42,143 nucleotides of DNA from the NCBI GenBank assembly GCA_903876875.1, contig CAIRBT010000084.1, forward strand, positions 1-42,143, given 5' to 3'. Numbering within the stretch: position 1 is the first letter of the stretch; each line of letters starts with the position of its first letter. Position numbers and translations under genes: made by a program. The notes beneath the pieces are model-generated. The model did not search any database and had not been told where the DNA came from. It saw only the letters and a list, made by a program, of their open reading frames with translations. Of this stretch, positions 28,539-36,716 are shown in pieces. Source of the DNA: an uncultured Geobacteraceae bacterium. GTDB lineage: Bacteria > Desulfobacterota > Desulfuromonadia > Geobacterales > Pseudopelobacteraceae.

Positions 28539-28560
28539 AGTGAGTAAAAGGAGACATCAC

Positions 28561-29334
28561 ATGGCACTATCAATTGAAAGACTAAAGTATATCAGGAGAA
28601 ATTACGGTTGGCGACCTGACATCCCCGATAGTCGGGATTTCTTGTATGCTGTCACAATGGGTGTAACTGCCGTATTACCGGCCAAAATTGATCTGAGAAG
28701 TAACTGTTCACCCGTTGAGGATCAGGGGCAGCTTGGCAGTTGTACGGCAAATGCCCTGGTGGGCTCTCTGGAATTTTTAGAATTACGCGCTAAGGTAGAG
28801 CCGGCTGATCTCTCCCGTTTGTTTGTGTATTACAACGAGCGGGTCATTGAGGGCACCGTGCGAACCGATAGTGGTGCCATGTTACGGGATGGTATTAAAT
28901 CATTGGTAACGCGGGGAGTCTGCTGTGAAGAGTGCTGGCCCTACTCAATCACCATGTTTGCCCGGAAGCCGGGTGCCAGTTGTTACAAAGAAGCGGTTGA
29001 TCGCAAGATAACCTCTTACCATCGTCTCGATACAGTCGATGAAATGCGCAGTTGTCTTGCCGAGCGCTATCCGTTTGTCTTCGGCTTTTCGGTCTATGAA
29101 TCGTTTGAATCATCGGTCGTTGCTAAATCGGGAGTTGTTGAGCTGCCGGAACCGGGTGAACGTCTTTTGGGGGGGCACGCAGTGATGGCTGTTGGCTATG
29201 ATGACTTGGCAAAACGTTTCATCGTGCGGAATTCCTGGGGTGAAGAGTGGGGGAAGAAAGGTTATTTTACGATTCCCTATGAGTATCTGGAGAATCGGAA
29301 TCTTTCCGATGATTTTTGGACGATTCGGAAGTGA
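28561..29334 (+). CDS. C1 (papain-like) cysteine peptidase without signal or propeptide
   Basis: A 257-residue papain-family protein. The oxyanion glutamine and catalytic cysteine lie in DQGQLGSCTANALVGSLEF (Q55, C61); the catalytic histidine is H206 in LLGGHAVMAVGYDD, and the asparagine is N224 in VRNSWGEEWGKKGYFTIPYEYL. All active-site residues are intact, so it should be a working peptidase. There is no signal peptide and no usual inhibitory propeptide: the chain begins at once with IERLKYIRRNYGWRPDIPDSRDFLY, a short lead-in common in bacterial cytoplasmic members. The ATG at 28561 has AAGGAGA upstream. It is a single-gene unit behind a sigma-54-type promoter and ends near a hairpin, suggesting tight conditional expression. 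The target protein is unknown. Confidence 0.9.
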   Translation: MALSIERLKYIRRNYGWRPDIPDSRDFLYAVTMGVTAVLPAKIDLRSNCSPVEDQGQLGSCTANALVGSLEFLELRAKVEPADLSRLFVYYNERVIEGTVRTDSGAMLRDGIKSLVTRGVCCEECWPYSITMFARKPGASCYKEAVDRKITSYHRLDTVDEMRSCLAERYPFVFGFSVYESFESSVVAKSGVVELPEPGERLLGGHAVMAVGYDDLAKRFIVRNSWGEEWGKKGYFTIPYEYLENRNLSDDFWTIRK

Positions 29335-29342
29335 TTATACCA

Positions 29343-29372
29343 GTGAGGGGCGACCGGTTGGTTGCCCCTCAC
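29343..29372. terminator. GC-rich hairpin between convergent genes
   Basis: A perfect 9-bp stem (GTGAGGGGC 29343-29351, GCCCCTCAC 29364-29372) lies between the ends of the peptidase gene and the DUF1450 gene. It lacks a long T-run on either strand, so termination may be Rho-assisted or the hairpin may protect both 3' ends. Confidence 0.6.
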
Positions 29373-29396
29373 ATGTTATATTCCTGAATAAGCAGG

Positions 29397-29624
29397 CTAT
29401 TCAGTAGCCTTTTCTGCAAGTAACCTGACAATTTTTCCGTAGAGGTCATCGCCGTCTTTGCCGGTTACTTTCTTTTTATCGACAACGGCCATGGGGAGTT
29501 CCCGACAACTGCCGCACTGTTTTACGCATCGTTTGACCTTGACATCCAACTCAGGATGCTCTTCCTCAAGTGAGCGAAGAACCTTTCCCTTCCCTTTATT
29601 TTGTTCACAAAAACGTATTTTCAT
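29397..29624 (-). CDS. DUF1450 family small cysteine protein
   Basis: A 75-residue cytoplasmic protein of the DUF1450 (YuzB-like) family, unknown function. It has the family cysteine pattern: C6 near the N-terminus (MKIRFCEQNKGKG) and VKRCVKQCGSCRELPMAVVDKKKVTGKDGDDLYGKI, with C33, C37 and C40. The arrangement suggests a small thioredoxin-fold or iron-sulfur-type protein. It begins eight bases after the ferritin stop on the same strand with only a weak ribosome binding site, so it is probably translated through coupling to the ferritin gene. A role together with ferritin in iron or redox handling is inferred from position only. Confidence 0.75.
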   Translation of the reverse strand: MKIRFCEQNKGKGKVLRSLEEEHPELDVKVKRCVKQCGSCRELPMAVVDKKKVTGKDGDDLYGKIVRLLAEKATE

Positions 29625-29632
29625 GGCGTCGA

Positions 29633-30154
29633 TTACACCGCCTGTGGTGAGCCGGGAGGGATCACAAACACCCGCTGGGCCATTTCTGCATCAATCATCA
29701 AGATGCCATGGCCGTTCGTGCCGACAAGTTTCAGTTTGGCAATGAGATCACGATCATTATTTTCTTCTTCAATCTGCTCGGTCACAAACCATTGGAGGAA
29801 AATACGGGTTGCGTGATCCTTTTCAACAACCGCCTGTTCGCTGAGATCGTTAATGCAGCTGGTAATCATCCGTTCATGTGTGAGGGTTTTTTCAAGCATT
29901 TCAAGGAGAGAGCTATAGGAACCGGGAACATCCTTATTGGCAGAGATTGATATGACAACCCCTTGATCGGTCAGGTACGTGTAGAATCTCATGAAGTGCA
30001 ACATCTCTTCCCGGTACTGTACCATGAACCAGTTGGCAGCACCTTTGAGACCCATTTCGTTGGCATACGAAGACATGACGAGGTACTGGTTAGCAGAGAA
30101 AAGTTCTAAATTAAGGTGATTTGTCAGAGAGTCTGACATAGTTTTACTGATCAT
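29633..30154 (-). CDS. ftnA: Bacterial non-heme ferritin
   Basis: A 173-residue ferritin that stores iron inside a 24-subunit shell and oxidises Fe(II). The ferroxidase residues are recognisable: E17 in NLELFSANQYLVMSSYA, EEMLHFMRFYTYL, LEKTLTHERMITSCINDL and WFVTEQIEEENNDRDLIAKL, in the usual FtnA order and at the usual length. RBS AAGGAG precedes the ATG at 30154. It is between lgt (75 bases upstream) and the DUF1450 gene (eight bases downstream), and may have its own promoter in the 75-base gap, although none is clear. I see no obvious Fur box there. Confidence 0.93.
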   Translation of the reverse strand: MISKTMSDSLTNHLNLELFSANQYLVMSSYANEMGLKGAANWFMVQYREEMLHFMRFYTYLTDQGVVISISANKDVPGSYSSLLEMLEKTLTHERMITSCINDLSEQAVVEKDHATRIFLQWFVTEQIEEENNDRDLIAKLKLVGTNGHGILMIDAEMAQRVFVIPPGSPQAV

Positions 30155-30229
30155 GGTACGCTCCTTGTGGGGTGGATGGTATAACGGACTGAATAATCTG
30201 CCTGTCTGCCTGAACCAATGATAGTCGGA

Positions 30230-31006
30230 TCAGAGTGGTTGCCGGATTCGCTGTATAACCATAACGGTTCCCAGCAGAAACATGGGGAGGCTCAGCAGTT
30301 GCCCCATGGAGAAGAAATCAAAGAAAGTCCCGAGTTGGGCGTCGGGCTGGCGGAACAGTTCGACGATGAACCGAAACAGGCCATATCCGGCCACAAAACT
30401 CCAACCGGCAACGCCGGTTGCCGGATAGCGGCGTGACATGAAGCGTACCACCAGAAAGAGCAGTGCTCCTTCAAGGGTCGCCTCATATAGCTGTGAAGGG
30501 TGACGCGGCACCCCATCACTGCCGGGAAAGATGATTCCCCAGGGTGCGGTAGTGGCTCGTCCGTACAGCTCACCGTTGATGAAGTTACCGATTCTGCCCA
30601 GACCCAGGCCGATGGGAGCGCAGAGAGCAGCCATGTCAATTAGGGTGAAAAAAGGTATATTCTTACGACGGGCATAGAGGACAAACGCGGTAATGACACC
30701 GAGAAAGCCACCGTGGAACGACATCCCTCCTTCCCAGACCGCAAGGAGCTTGAGGGGGTTCGCCAGATAAAATGCCGCATTATAAAAGAGGATATAGCCG
30801 AGCCGTCCCCCCAGAACCACCCCCATGGCACCGTAAAAAACCAGATCAGAAATATCATCGGGTGACAGGGGGAGCTTTTTGCGTCCGACTTCCGAACGAA
30901 TGACAAGATAGGTGGCAATAAAGGAAAGTACATACATCAGCCCGTACCAGCGGAACTGGAGCGGGCCGATGCTGAGGAATACCGGATTAATATGGGGAAA
31001 TTGCAT
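30230..31006 (-). CDS. lgt: Prolipoprotein diacylglyceryl transferase
   Basis: This inner-membrane enzyme attaches diacylglycerol to the lipobox cysteine of prolipoproteins, the first step of lipoprotein maturation. It has 258 residues and about seven membrane helices. The family signature GRIGNFINGELYGR is intact, including the essential Arg/Asn, and is followed by the HPSQLYEATLEG motif; the N-terminal IRWYGL-type opening (LQFRWYGLMYVLSFI) is also present. It lies 17 bases after serA on the same strand, so it is probably cotranscribed with it. Several lipoproteins in this window (the two adaptors and the NodT channel) would be its substrates. Confidence 0.96.
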   Translation of the reverse strand: MQFPHINPVFLSIGPLQFRWYGLMYVLSFIATYLVIRSEVGRKKLPLSPDDISDLVFYGAMGVVLGGRLGYILFYNAAFYLANPLKLLAVWEGGMSFHGGFLGVITAFVLYARRKNIPFFTLIDMAALCAPIGLGLGRIGNFINGELYGRATTAPWGIIFPGSDGVPRHPSQLYEATLEGALLFLVVRFMSRRYPATGVAGWSFVAGYGLFRFIVELFRQPDAQLGTFFDFFSMGQLLSLPMFLLGTVMVIQRIRQPL

Positions 31007-31023
31007 TACATCAATCCTGTTTG

Positions 31024-32649
31024 TTACACACCGCAGCCGCAGTTGCGGCTACAGGTGCCGTTTCTCATTTTGAGTGCTTTGATAAACGACGCATCGGTGG
31101 CTTTACGAAGCTCTTCAATGACCGGAGCCGGTACAGGAGAATCGAGGGAGAGGATTACCATAGCTTCCCCTTTTTTCTCGCTTCTTCCCAGGTTCATGGA
31201 GGCGATGTTGATGTCATGCTCCCCCATAATGGTGCCGATTCTGCCGATCATGCCGGGGCGATCCTCATAATTGAGGAGCAACATATGCTCATCGGGGGTG
31301 AAATCCATACTATAATCGCGCAGTTTCACGATGCGGGGTTGACCATCGAACAGGGTGCCGGCAACCAGCCGCCGTTTGCCCTGTCCTTCTATAATGAGAG
31401 TGATAATGTTTGAGAAGGCATCGGATTGGGTTGATTTGGTTTCTTCCACGACAATGCCCATTTGGTCGGCAATCAGGCTGGCGTTAACCATGTTGACATC
31501 CTGATCCAGTTTGTGGTTGAGAATGGCCGAAAGACCACAAACCGTGAGGGGAGAACAATCATAGTGGGCAATGGCACCGCTGAATCCCAAGGTAATTTTT
31601 TCAATATTGCTATCAACCAACTGTACGCCGAAGTCGCAGATAACACTCATTAAGTTGAGGAATGGGCGCATCTGATCCATGAGTGCCATGTCAAAACGGG
31701 GGATATTGACGGCATTTTCCAGCGGTTTATCATCAAGATAGTTGATAATCTCACGGGAGACATCAATGGCGACGTTGACCTGGGCTTCAAAGGTGTTGGC
31801 ACCCAGATGGGGGGTGACGACCAGTTTTTTCTGAGCGATCAGCTGTTTCAGCACATCCGTTGCCGGCGGTTCTTCGCTCCAGACGTCAAAGGCTCCACCA
31901 AGAACCTTGCCGGAGTTCAGGTTGTCGAGCATAACCTGCTCTTCGATAATCCCGCCCCGGGCAACATTAAGAATGATGACACCGGTTTTCATAAGTGCGA
32001 ACTCACGGGCACCCATCATCCCCTTGGTTTCTTCATTAAGGGGGGTATGGACGGTAATGATATCGCAGTTTTTATAAATTTCGTCGTGGGAAACCAGCTT
32101 GACTCCCAGATCGTGGGCACGCTTTACGGATATATACGGATCGCAGGCCAGTACTTCACATTCAAAAGCTTTCAGTCGTGTGGCAACCCGTCCCCCCACT
32201 TTACCAATGCCGATAACCCCGGCCACTTTTCCTTTCAATTCATAGCCGGTGAAAGGAGCACGCTTCCATTCGCCCGCTTTAAGACTGCTATTGGCGATGG
32301 GAACATTGCGACAGAAGGAGAGCAGCAGTGCCAGGGTATGTTCGGCGGCACTGTTGGTGTTGCCGAAGGGAGCATTTACCACGATGACCCCCTTGGAGCT
32401 GGCGTAGTCAACGTCTACATTGTCGATGCCGACGCCGGCACGGGCAACCAGTTTCAGGCGTGTGGCTGCATCTAGAAGTGCCTTATCAACGGTGGTGCCG
32501 CTGCGGGTGATAATTACATCGTAATCGCCAATGACCGCCAACAGTTCCTCTTTTTGCAAACCAAGCTTTACATCTAACTGGATGCGCGGCTCCTGGCTTA
32601 ACAGGGCAAGTCCTTCGGCTGAAACTTCATCAGTTACAATAATTTTCAT
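31024..32649 (-). CDS. serA: D-3-phosphoglycerate dehydrogenase with cysteine-rich tail
   Basis: This enzyme catalyses the first step of serine synthesis, oxidising 3-phosphoglycerate with NAD. The 541-residue chain holds the substrate and NAD domains (GVIGIGKVGGRVATRLKAF; NVARGGIIEEQV; DVWSEEPP; catalytic histidine in TPHLGANTFEAQ), an intervening domain (from about 320) and a C-terminal ACT domain (MLLNYEDRPGMIGRIGTIMGEHDINIASMNLGR), where serine usually gives feedback inhibition. The last residues, MRNGTCSRNCGCGV, add an unusual cysteine-rich tail after the ACT domain. The ATG at 32649 follows GGAG at a spacing of eight; the longer frame to 32775 runs into the amrS gene. It precedes lgt and follows amrS. 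Serine feeds the CysK route to cysteine. Confidence 0.94.
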   Translation of the reverse strand: MKIIVTDEVSAEGLALLSQEPRIQLDVKLGLQKEELLAVIGDYDVIITRSGTTVDKALLDAATRLKLVARAGVGIDNVDVDYASSKGVIVVNAPFGNTNSAAEHTLALLLSFCRNVPIANSSLKAGEWKRAPFTGYELKGKVAGVIGIGKVGGRVATRLKAFECEVLACDPYISVKRAHDLGVKLVSHDEIYKNCDIITVHTPLNEETKGMMGAREFALMKTGVIILNVARGGIIEEQVMLDNLNSGKVLGGAFDVWSEEPPATDVLKQLIAQKKLVVTPHLGANTFEAQVNVAIDVSREIINYLDDKPLENAVNIPRFDMALMDQMRPFLNLMSVICDFGVQLVDSNIEKITLGFSGAIAHYDCSPLTVCGLSAILNHKLDQDVNMVNASLIADQMGIVVEETKSTQSDAFSNIITLIIEGQGKRRLVAGTLFDGQPRIVKLRDYSMDFTPDEHMLLLNYEDRPGMIGRIGTIMGEHDINIASMNLGRSEKKGEAMVILSLDSPVPAPVIEELRKATDASFIKALKMRNGTCSRNCGCGV

Positions 32650-32676
32650 GATTAATTCTCCGAATACCTTAGAATG

Positions 32677-32697
32677 TAGACCTGCAACAATAGACCT
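32677..32697 (-). promoter_or_regulatory. Direct repeat upstream of serA
   Basis: TAGACCT occurs at 32677-32683 and 32691-32697, so on the coding strand AGGTCTA is repeated with starts 14 bases apart, within the 77-base gap before serA. It could be a regulator site. No clear -35/-10 pair is visible with it. Confidence 0.3.
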
Positions 32698-32726
32698 GAG
32701 TGAAAAAAAATGCAAGCATGGCAGCG

Positions 32727-33743
32727 TCAATTGTTCAGATTGATACCGGCAATGGGGTAGTTGCAGGAGGGGCACCGTCCGTCATGGATGATATTTTGTG
32801 TTACCTGATAACCATGACGCGCTATTAAAAGTGCAGAGCAGTGTGGGCAGAGGGTGTTTTCTCCCCCTTCACCGGGGGTATTTCCCACATACACGTAGCG
32901 TAAGCCGGCTGCAAGACCGATGGTACGGGCACGCAGGAGCGTTGCAACCGGCGTGCGGGGGCGATCGGTCAGTTGGTAGGTCGGGTGGAACTGGCTGACA
33001 TGCCAGGGGGTGTCAACACCAAGCTTTTCAGCGATGAAACCGGCCAGTGCCTGTAATTCCTCATCGGAATCATTGAGACCGGGAATGAGCAGCGTGGTAA
33101 TTTCAAGCCAGATTCCCCGTGACCGGTATGCCAGGAGAGAGTCAAGCACCTCCGCAAGGTCTGCCTGAACATAATTCCGGTAAAACTCTTTGGTGAACCC
33201 CTTGAGATCAATATTGGCCGCATCGAGAACCGGGGCAATGGCAGACAGTGCCTCCGCAGAAATATAGCCGTTGGATACGAAGATATTTTTCAGGCCGGCT
33301 TGCCGGGCAAGGCGGGCGGTTTCAGCGGCCATTTCAAAATAAATAGTCGGCTCGGTGTAGGTGTAGGAAATTGATTGGCAGTTGCTGGCGAGGGCACGCT
33401 GTACAATGTCACCGGGAGTAACCTGCACCCCTTTGATTTCGCCCCCCCGTTCCACCTGGGAGATGGAAAAATTCTGACAATGACGGCAGTGGAAATTGCA
33501 GCCCATTGCGGCAATTGAAAAGGTTTTACTGCCGGGCATCACATGGAAGAGCGGCTTTTTCTCCACTGGATCAATCTGACCGGAACAGATGTTTTCATAG
33601 GTAAGGGCAATAAGGGTTCCCCCTCTGTTTTCCCGTACCGAACAGATACCCCGTGCCCCGTTTGTAATCAGGCAGCTGAAGCGACAGAGGCCACAGCGCA
33701 CGTCACCGCCTGTCAGACGCTCATAAAACTGTGCTTCCTTCAT
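32727..33743 (-). CDS. amrS: AmmeMemoRadiSam system radical SAM enzyme
   Basis: A 338-residue radical SAM enzyme of the AmrS type. The cluster motif C-x3-C-x2-C is GCNFHCRHCQN (C82, C86, C89), with YTYTEPTIYFEM and VSNGYIS in the following barrel. N-terminal cysteines (C17, C20, C24, C34) and a C-terminal pair of CxxC motifs (CPHC, CPSC) could hold additional metal. Start has an ideal GGAGGTGAG ribosome binding site. In this system the usual partners are AMMECR1 and Memo family genes; neither is in this window. It heads a gene group with serA, lgt, ferritin and DUF1450, and is divergent from the sulfate operon. The modification it makes is not established. Confidence 0.92.
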   Translation of the reverse strand: MKEAQFYERLTGGDVRCGLCRFSCLITNGARGICSVRENRGGTLIALTYENICSGQIDPVEKKPLFHVMPGSKTFSIAAMGCNFHCRHCQNFSISQVERGGEIKGVQVTPGDIVQRALASNCQSISYTYTEPTIYFEMAAETARLARQAGLKNIFVSNGYISAEALSAIAPVLDAANIDLKGFTKEFYRNYVQADLAEVLDSLLAYRSRGIWLEITTLLIPGLNDSDEELQALAGFIAEKLGVDTPWHVSQFHPTYQLTDRPRTPVATLLRARTIGLAAGLRYVYVGNTPGEGGENTLCPHCSALLIARHGYQVTQNIIHDGRCPSCNYPIAGINLNN

Positions 33744-33812
33744 TTTCTCACCTCCAGCAGTTTATTGCTATTTCTAAAAGTATATTTAATCCATAGATTA
33801 TATAAAATAATC

Positions 33813-33890
33813 TTGACTCATGTGATTTCTTTCGGTATTGTGATGATAGGAATGGCATCAAGTAATGCAGATATGTTACTACTATGTTAC
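33813..33890 (+). promoter_or_regulatory. Promoter and direct repeats upstream of the sulfate operon
   Basis: TTGACT (33813-33818) and TATTGT (33836-33841) are separated by 17 bases, a good sigma-70-type promoter for cysT. Downstream, ATGTTAC occurs twice (33873-33879 and 33884-33890), 11 bases apart, one helical turn, as expected for a dimeric regulator on one face of the DNA. The repeats sit in the 5' leader, so repression would be the simplest mode (inference). The same 209-base gap also holds the divergent amrS promoter region. Confidence 0.55.
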
Positions 33891-33952
33891 ATGCAGTATG
33901 TACATAAAAAAGTCTGAATGTTCATAGAGCGCACGGTGAGAAGGACTGAGAA

Positions 33953-34783
33953 ATGATACAACGAAAGAAGCATAACAATGTACTGCCCGGTTTTGGACCA
34001 AGCCTTGGGTTTACCATCTTCTATCTTTCTGTGATCGTGCTGATTCCACTGTCTGCTCTGGTGTTCAGAGCGGCGGGGCTTACGTGGGGAGAATTTATTG
34101 ATACGGTGACCGCACCCCGTGTTTTGGCCTCCTACAAGGTCACTTTCGGCTCTGCTATTATTGCGGCCTGCATCAATTCGGTCTTTGGCGTAATCGTTGC
34201 CTGGGTACTGGTACGCTATCGGTTTCCGGGGCGTCGCATTGTTGATGCACTGGTAGATCTACCCTTTGCCCTGCCGACCGCAGTGGCAGGTATTACCCTC
34301 GCCACCATCTATTCACCAAACGGCTGGATAGGCAAGATCCTTGAACCACACGGCATCAAGATAGCTTTTACCCCATTGGGTATCATTTTGGCGATGACCT
34401 TCATTGGTCTTCCGTTCGTTGTGCGTACCGTTCAACCGGTTATCGAGGAAATTGAGGTCGAGCTTGAGGAGGCTGCCGTGTGCCTTGGAGCCAATAGACT
34501 GCAAACAATACTGCGGGTAATTGTACCTCTTTTGCTCCCCTCGGTGATTACCGGTTTTGCCCTCTCGTTTGCCCGGGGCGTGGGTGAATATGGCTCTATT
34601 ATCTTCATTGCCGGTAATATGCCGATGGTTTCTGAAATCACCCCTTTGCTGATTATTACGAAACTTGAACAGTTCGACTACCGGGGTGCCACCGCCATTG
34701 CCTGTGTCATGTTGCTGGCTTCATTCAGTATGCTGCTGGTGATTAATCTGCTGCAGCGCTGGACCCGGCGTTTTGCCGAATAA
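33953..34783 (+). CDS. cysT: Sulfate/thiosulfate ABC transporter permease CysT
   Basis: A 276-residue inner-membrane permease of the sulfate importer. About six membrane helices are seen, and the permease EAA-type loop is EEAAVCLGANRLQTILRVIVPLLLPSVITGFALSFARGVGEYGSIIFIAGNMP. This is the usual CysT (CysU) sequence, and its length is standard. RBS AAGGA lies about ten bases before the ATG. It is the first gene of cysT-cysW-cysA-cysH. Most such operons begin with a periplasmic sulfate-binding protein gene (sbp or cysP); none is present here. Confidence 0.94.
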   Translation: MIQRKKHNNVLPGFGPSLGFTIFYLSVIVLIPLSALVFRAAGLTWGEFIDTVTAPRVLASYKVTFGSAIIAACINSVFGVIVAWVLVRYRFPGRRIVDALVDLPFALPTAVAGITLATIYSPNGWIGKILEPHGIKIAFTPLGIILAMTFIGLPFVVRTVQPVIEEIEVELEEAAVCLGANRLQTILRVIVPLLLPSVITGFALSFARGVGEYGSIIFIAGNMPMVSEITPLLIITKLEQFDYRGATAIACVMLLASFSMLLVINLLQRWTRRFAE

Positions 34784-34798
34784 GGAGAATATACATTC

Positions 34799-35656
34799 AT
34801 GTCCATTGCCAAAGCTTCATCCGATAATAGATATACCCAGACGGAACCTTTTTTTGTCCGGTGGTTTTTGATTGCTGTTGCGCTCATTTTTCTCACACTG
34901 TTTCTGCTTCTGCCGCTGGGAGCCGTGTTCAGTCAGGCCTTTGAAAAGGGTCTCACCGTCTATCTCGACGCTCTCAAGGAACCGGATACCCTCTCATCCA
35001 TTAAATTAACGCTTATTACCGCTGCGGTTGCCGTTCCGCTCAATCTTTTCTTCGGAGTAACTGCCGCCTGGGCCATCGCTAAATTTAATTTTATCGGGAA
35101 AAATCTGCTTCTGACACTCATAGATTTGCCCTTTTCCGTCTCACCGGTCATTTCCGGCCTCATCTATGTGCTGATATTTGGACTGCAGGGGTGGATGGGA
35201 CCTTGGTTGCAGGAACATGATATCAAGATTGTCTTTGCGGTGCCGGGTATCATCCTGGCCACCATTTTTGTAACCTTCCCCTTTGTGGCCCGTGAACTGA
35301 TTCCCTTGATGGAATCCCAAGGGAAAGAAGAGGAAGAAGCGGCTCTGGTACTTGGTGCCACCGGTTTACAAACATTCTTTCGGGTGACTCTACCTAATAT
35401 CAAATGGGGAATTATCTATGGCGTTATTCTCTGTAATGCCCGTGCCATGGGGGAGTTTGGTGCCGTTTCGGTGGTTTCCGGGCATATCCGGGGTATGACC
35501 AATACCGTGCCGCTTCATGTGGAAATACTTTATAATGAATACAATTACACCGCAGCCTTTGCCGTGGCATCACTACTGGCTTTTCTGGCACTGATTACTC
35601 TGGCGATTAAGACAATTGCCGAATGGAAAGTGCGTCAACAGCTGAATAATAACTGA
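34799..35656 (+). CDS. cysW: Sulfate/thiosulfate ABC transporter permease CysW
   Basis: A 285-residue permease, partner of CysT. It has about six membrane helices, with the EAA loop EEEEAALVLGATGLQTFFRVTLPNIKWGIIYGVILCNARAMGEFGAVSVVSGHIRGMTNT, characteristic of CysW. The N-terminal cytoplasmic part (MSIAKASSDNRYTQTEPFFVRWFLIAVALIFL) leads into the first helix. The gene starts 15 bases after cysT with AAGGAG upstream. With CysT and CysA it forms the transmembrane channel of the sulfate importer. Confidence 0.94.
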   Translation: MSIAKASSDNRYTQTEPFFVRWFLIAVALIFLTLFLLLPLGAVFSQAFEKGLTVYLDALKEPDTLSSIKLTLITAAVAVPLNLFFGVTAAWAIAKFNFIGKNLLLTLIDLPFSVSPVISGLIYVLIFGLQGWMGPWLQEHDIKIVFAVPGIILATIFVTFPFVARELIPLMESQGKEEEEAALVLGATGLQTFFRVTLPNIKWGIIYGVILCNARAMGEFGAVSVVSGHIRGMTNTVPLHVEILYNEYNYTAAFAVASLLAFLALITLAIKTIAEWKVRQQLNNN

Positions 35657-35668
35657 CACAGGTGAATT

Positions 35669-36703
35669 ATGAGTATCGAAATTGAACATGTACATAAGCA
35701 GTTCGGAACCTTTGCAGCTCTGAACGATGTCTCATTGACCATTCCTTCCGGGGAACTGGTAGCGCTGCTCGGCCCCTCCGGTTCGGGGAAAACCACCTTA
35801 CTCCGCATTATTGCCGGGCTGGAATCCAGCGATGGTGGACGGATACTGTTTAATGGTACCGATACCACCGAGAGTCATGTCAGGGAGCGGAAGGTCGGTT
35901 TCGTCTTTCAGCATTATGCACTGTTCCGTCATATGACCGTTTTTGAAAATGTGGCGTTCGGGTTACGGGTCAGACCACGGGCGACGCGCCCTTCAAACAG
36001 CGAAATAAAGGCCAAAGTGACGGAATTGCTCCGTCTCGTGCAACTTGAAGTGCTTGCCGAACGGTATCCGGCACAGTTGTCCGGTGGCCAGCGGCAGCGT
36101 ATTGCCCTTGCACGGGCTCTGGCGGTGGAGCCCCAGGTTCTCCTGCTCGATGAACCCTTTGGTGCCCTCGATGCCCAGGTACGTGCCGAATTGCGCCGTT
36201 GGCTCCGCAAACTCCATGATGAAATCCATATCACCAGCGTCTTTGTGACCCATGACCAGGAAGAGGCCTTGGAAGTCGCCGACCGGATTGTTGTCATGAA
36301 CAAGGGCAAAATCGAGCAATCGGGCACCCCCGATCAGGTGTATGAACATCCGGCCAACCCGTTCGTCCTGAATTTTCTCGGGGATGTAAACCTGTTCCAT
36401 GGCAGGATTCTGCAAGCCAACGGTCACGTTGATACCGGCGAAAATGCCGTCTCTTATGTCCGTTCCCACGACATTGAAATAGAGCGGACTCCCCTTGATT
36501 CCACCGCACTGCAGGCGGTAGTCAAGCATATCCAGAAATTGGGACCATCGGTGCGGGTGACCCTTGATATTGCAGGGAATAACGATTTCGTTGAGGCTGA
36601 ACTGACGCGGGATGTTTTCCATAATCTCGGGTTGCAGCATGGTGAACGGGTGTATGTGCGACCTCGTCAGGTCAGAGTATTTGTAGAGGATTATCAGATA
36701 TAG
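35669..36703 (+). CDS. cysA: Sulfate/thiosulfate ABC transporter ATP-binding protein CysA
   Basis: A 344-residue ATPase that powers sulfate import. The Walker A is [11 protein letters not shown], the signature [15 protein letters not shown], the Walker [12 protein letters not shown] and the switch histidine lies in [16 protein letters not shown]. The C-terminal part (about 240-344) is a TOBE-like regulatory domain ([29 protein letters not shown]). It follows cysW by 12 bases. Length and domain order match CysA. The gene is followed after 13 bases by cysH, linking import to reduction. Confidence 0.95.
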   Translation: MSIEIEHVHKQFGTFAALNDVSLTIPSGELVALLGPSGSGKTTLLRIIAGLESSDGGRILFNGTDTTESHVRERKVGFVFQHYALFRHMTVFENVAFGLRVRPRATRPSNSEIKAKVTELLRLVQLEVLAERYPAQLSGGQRQRIALARALAVEPQVLLLDEPFGALDAQVRAELRRWLRKLHDEIHITSVFVTHDQEEALEVADRIVVMNKGKIEQSGTPDQVYEHPANPFVLNFLGDVNLFHGRILQANGHVDTGENAVSYVRSHDIEIERTPLDSTALQAVVKHIQKLGPSVRVTLDIAGNNDFVEAELTRDVFHNLGLQHGERVYVRPRQVRVFVEDYQI

Positions 36704-36716
36704 GAGAATCGTTGTC

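Noticed and set aside
33850-33870. Second sigma-54 promoter (TGGCATCAAGTAATGCA) upstream of cysT
   Set aside because: The GG to GC spacing is 11, not 10, and a better sigma-70-type promoter lies just upstream.
33543-33917. Small gene or binding protein upstream of cysT
   Set aside because: It is mostly antisense to amrS and then runs through the promoter region with no family features.
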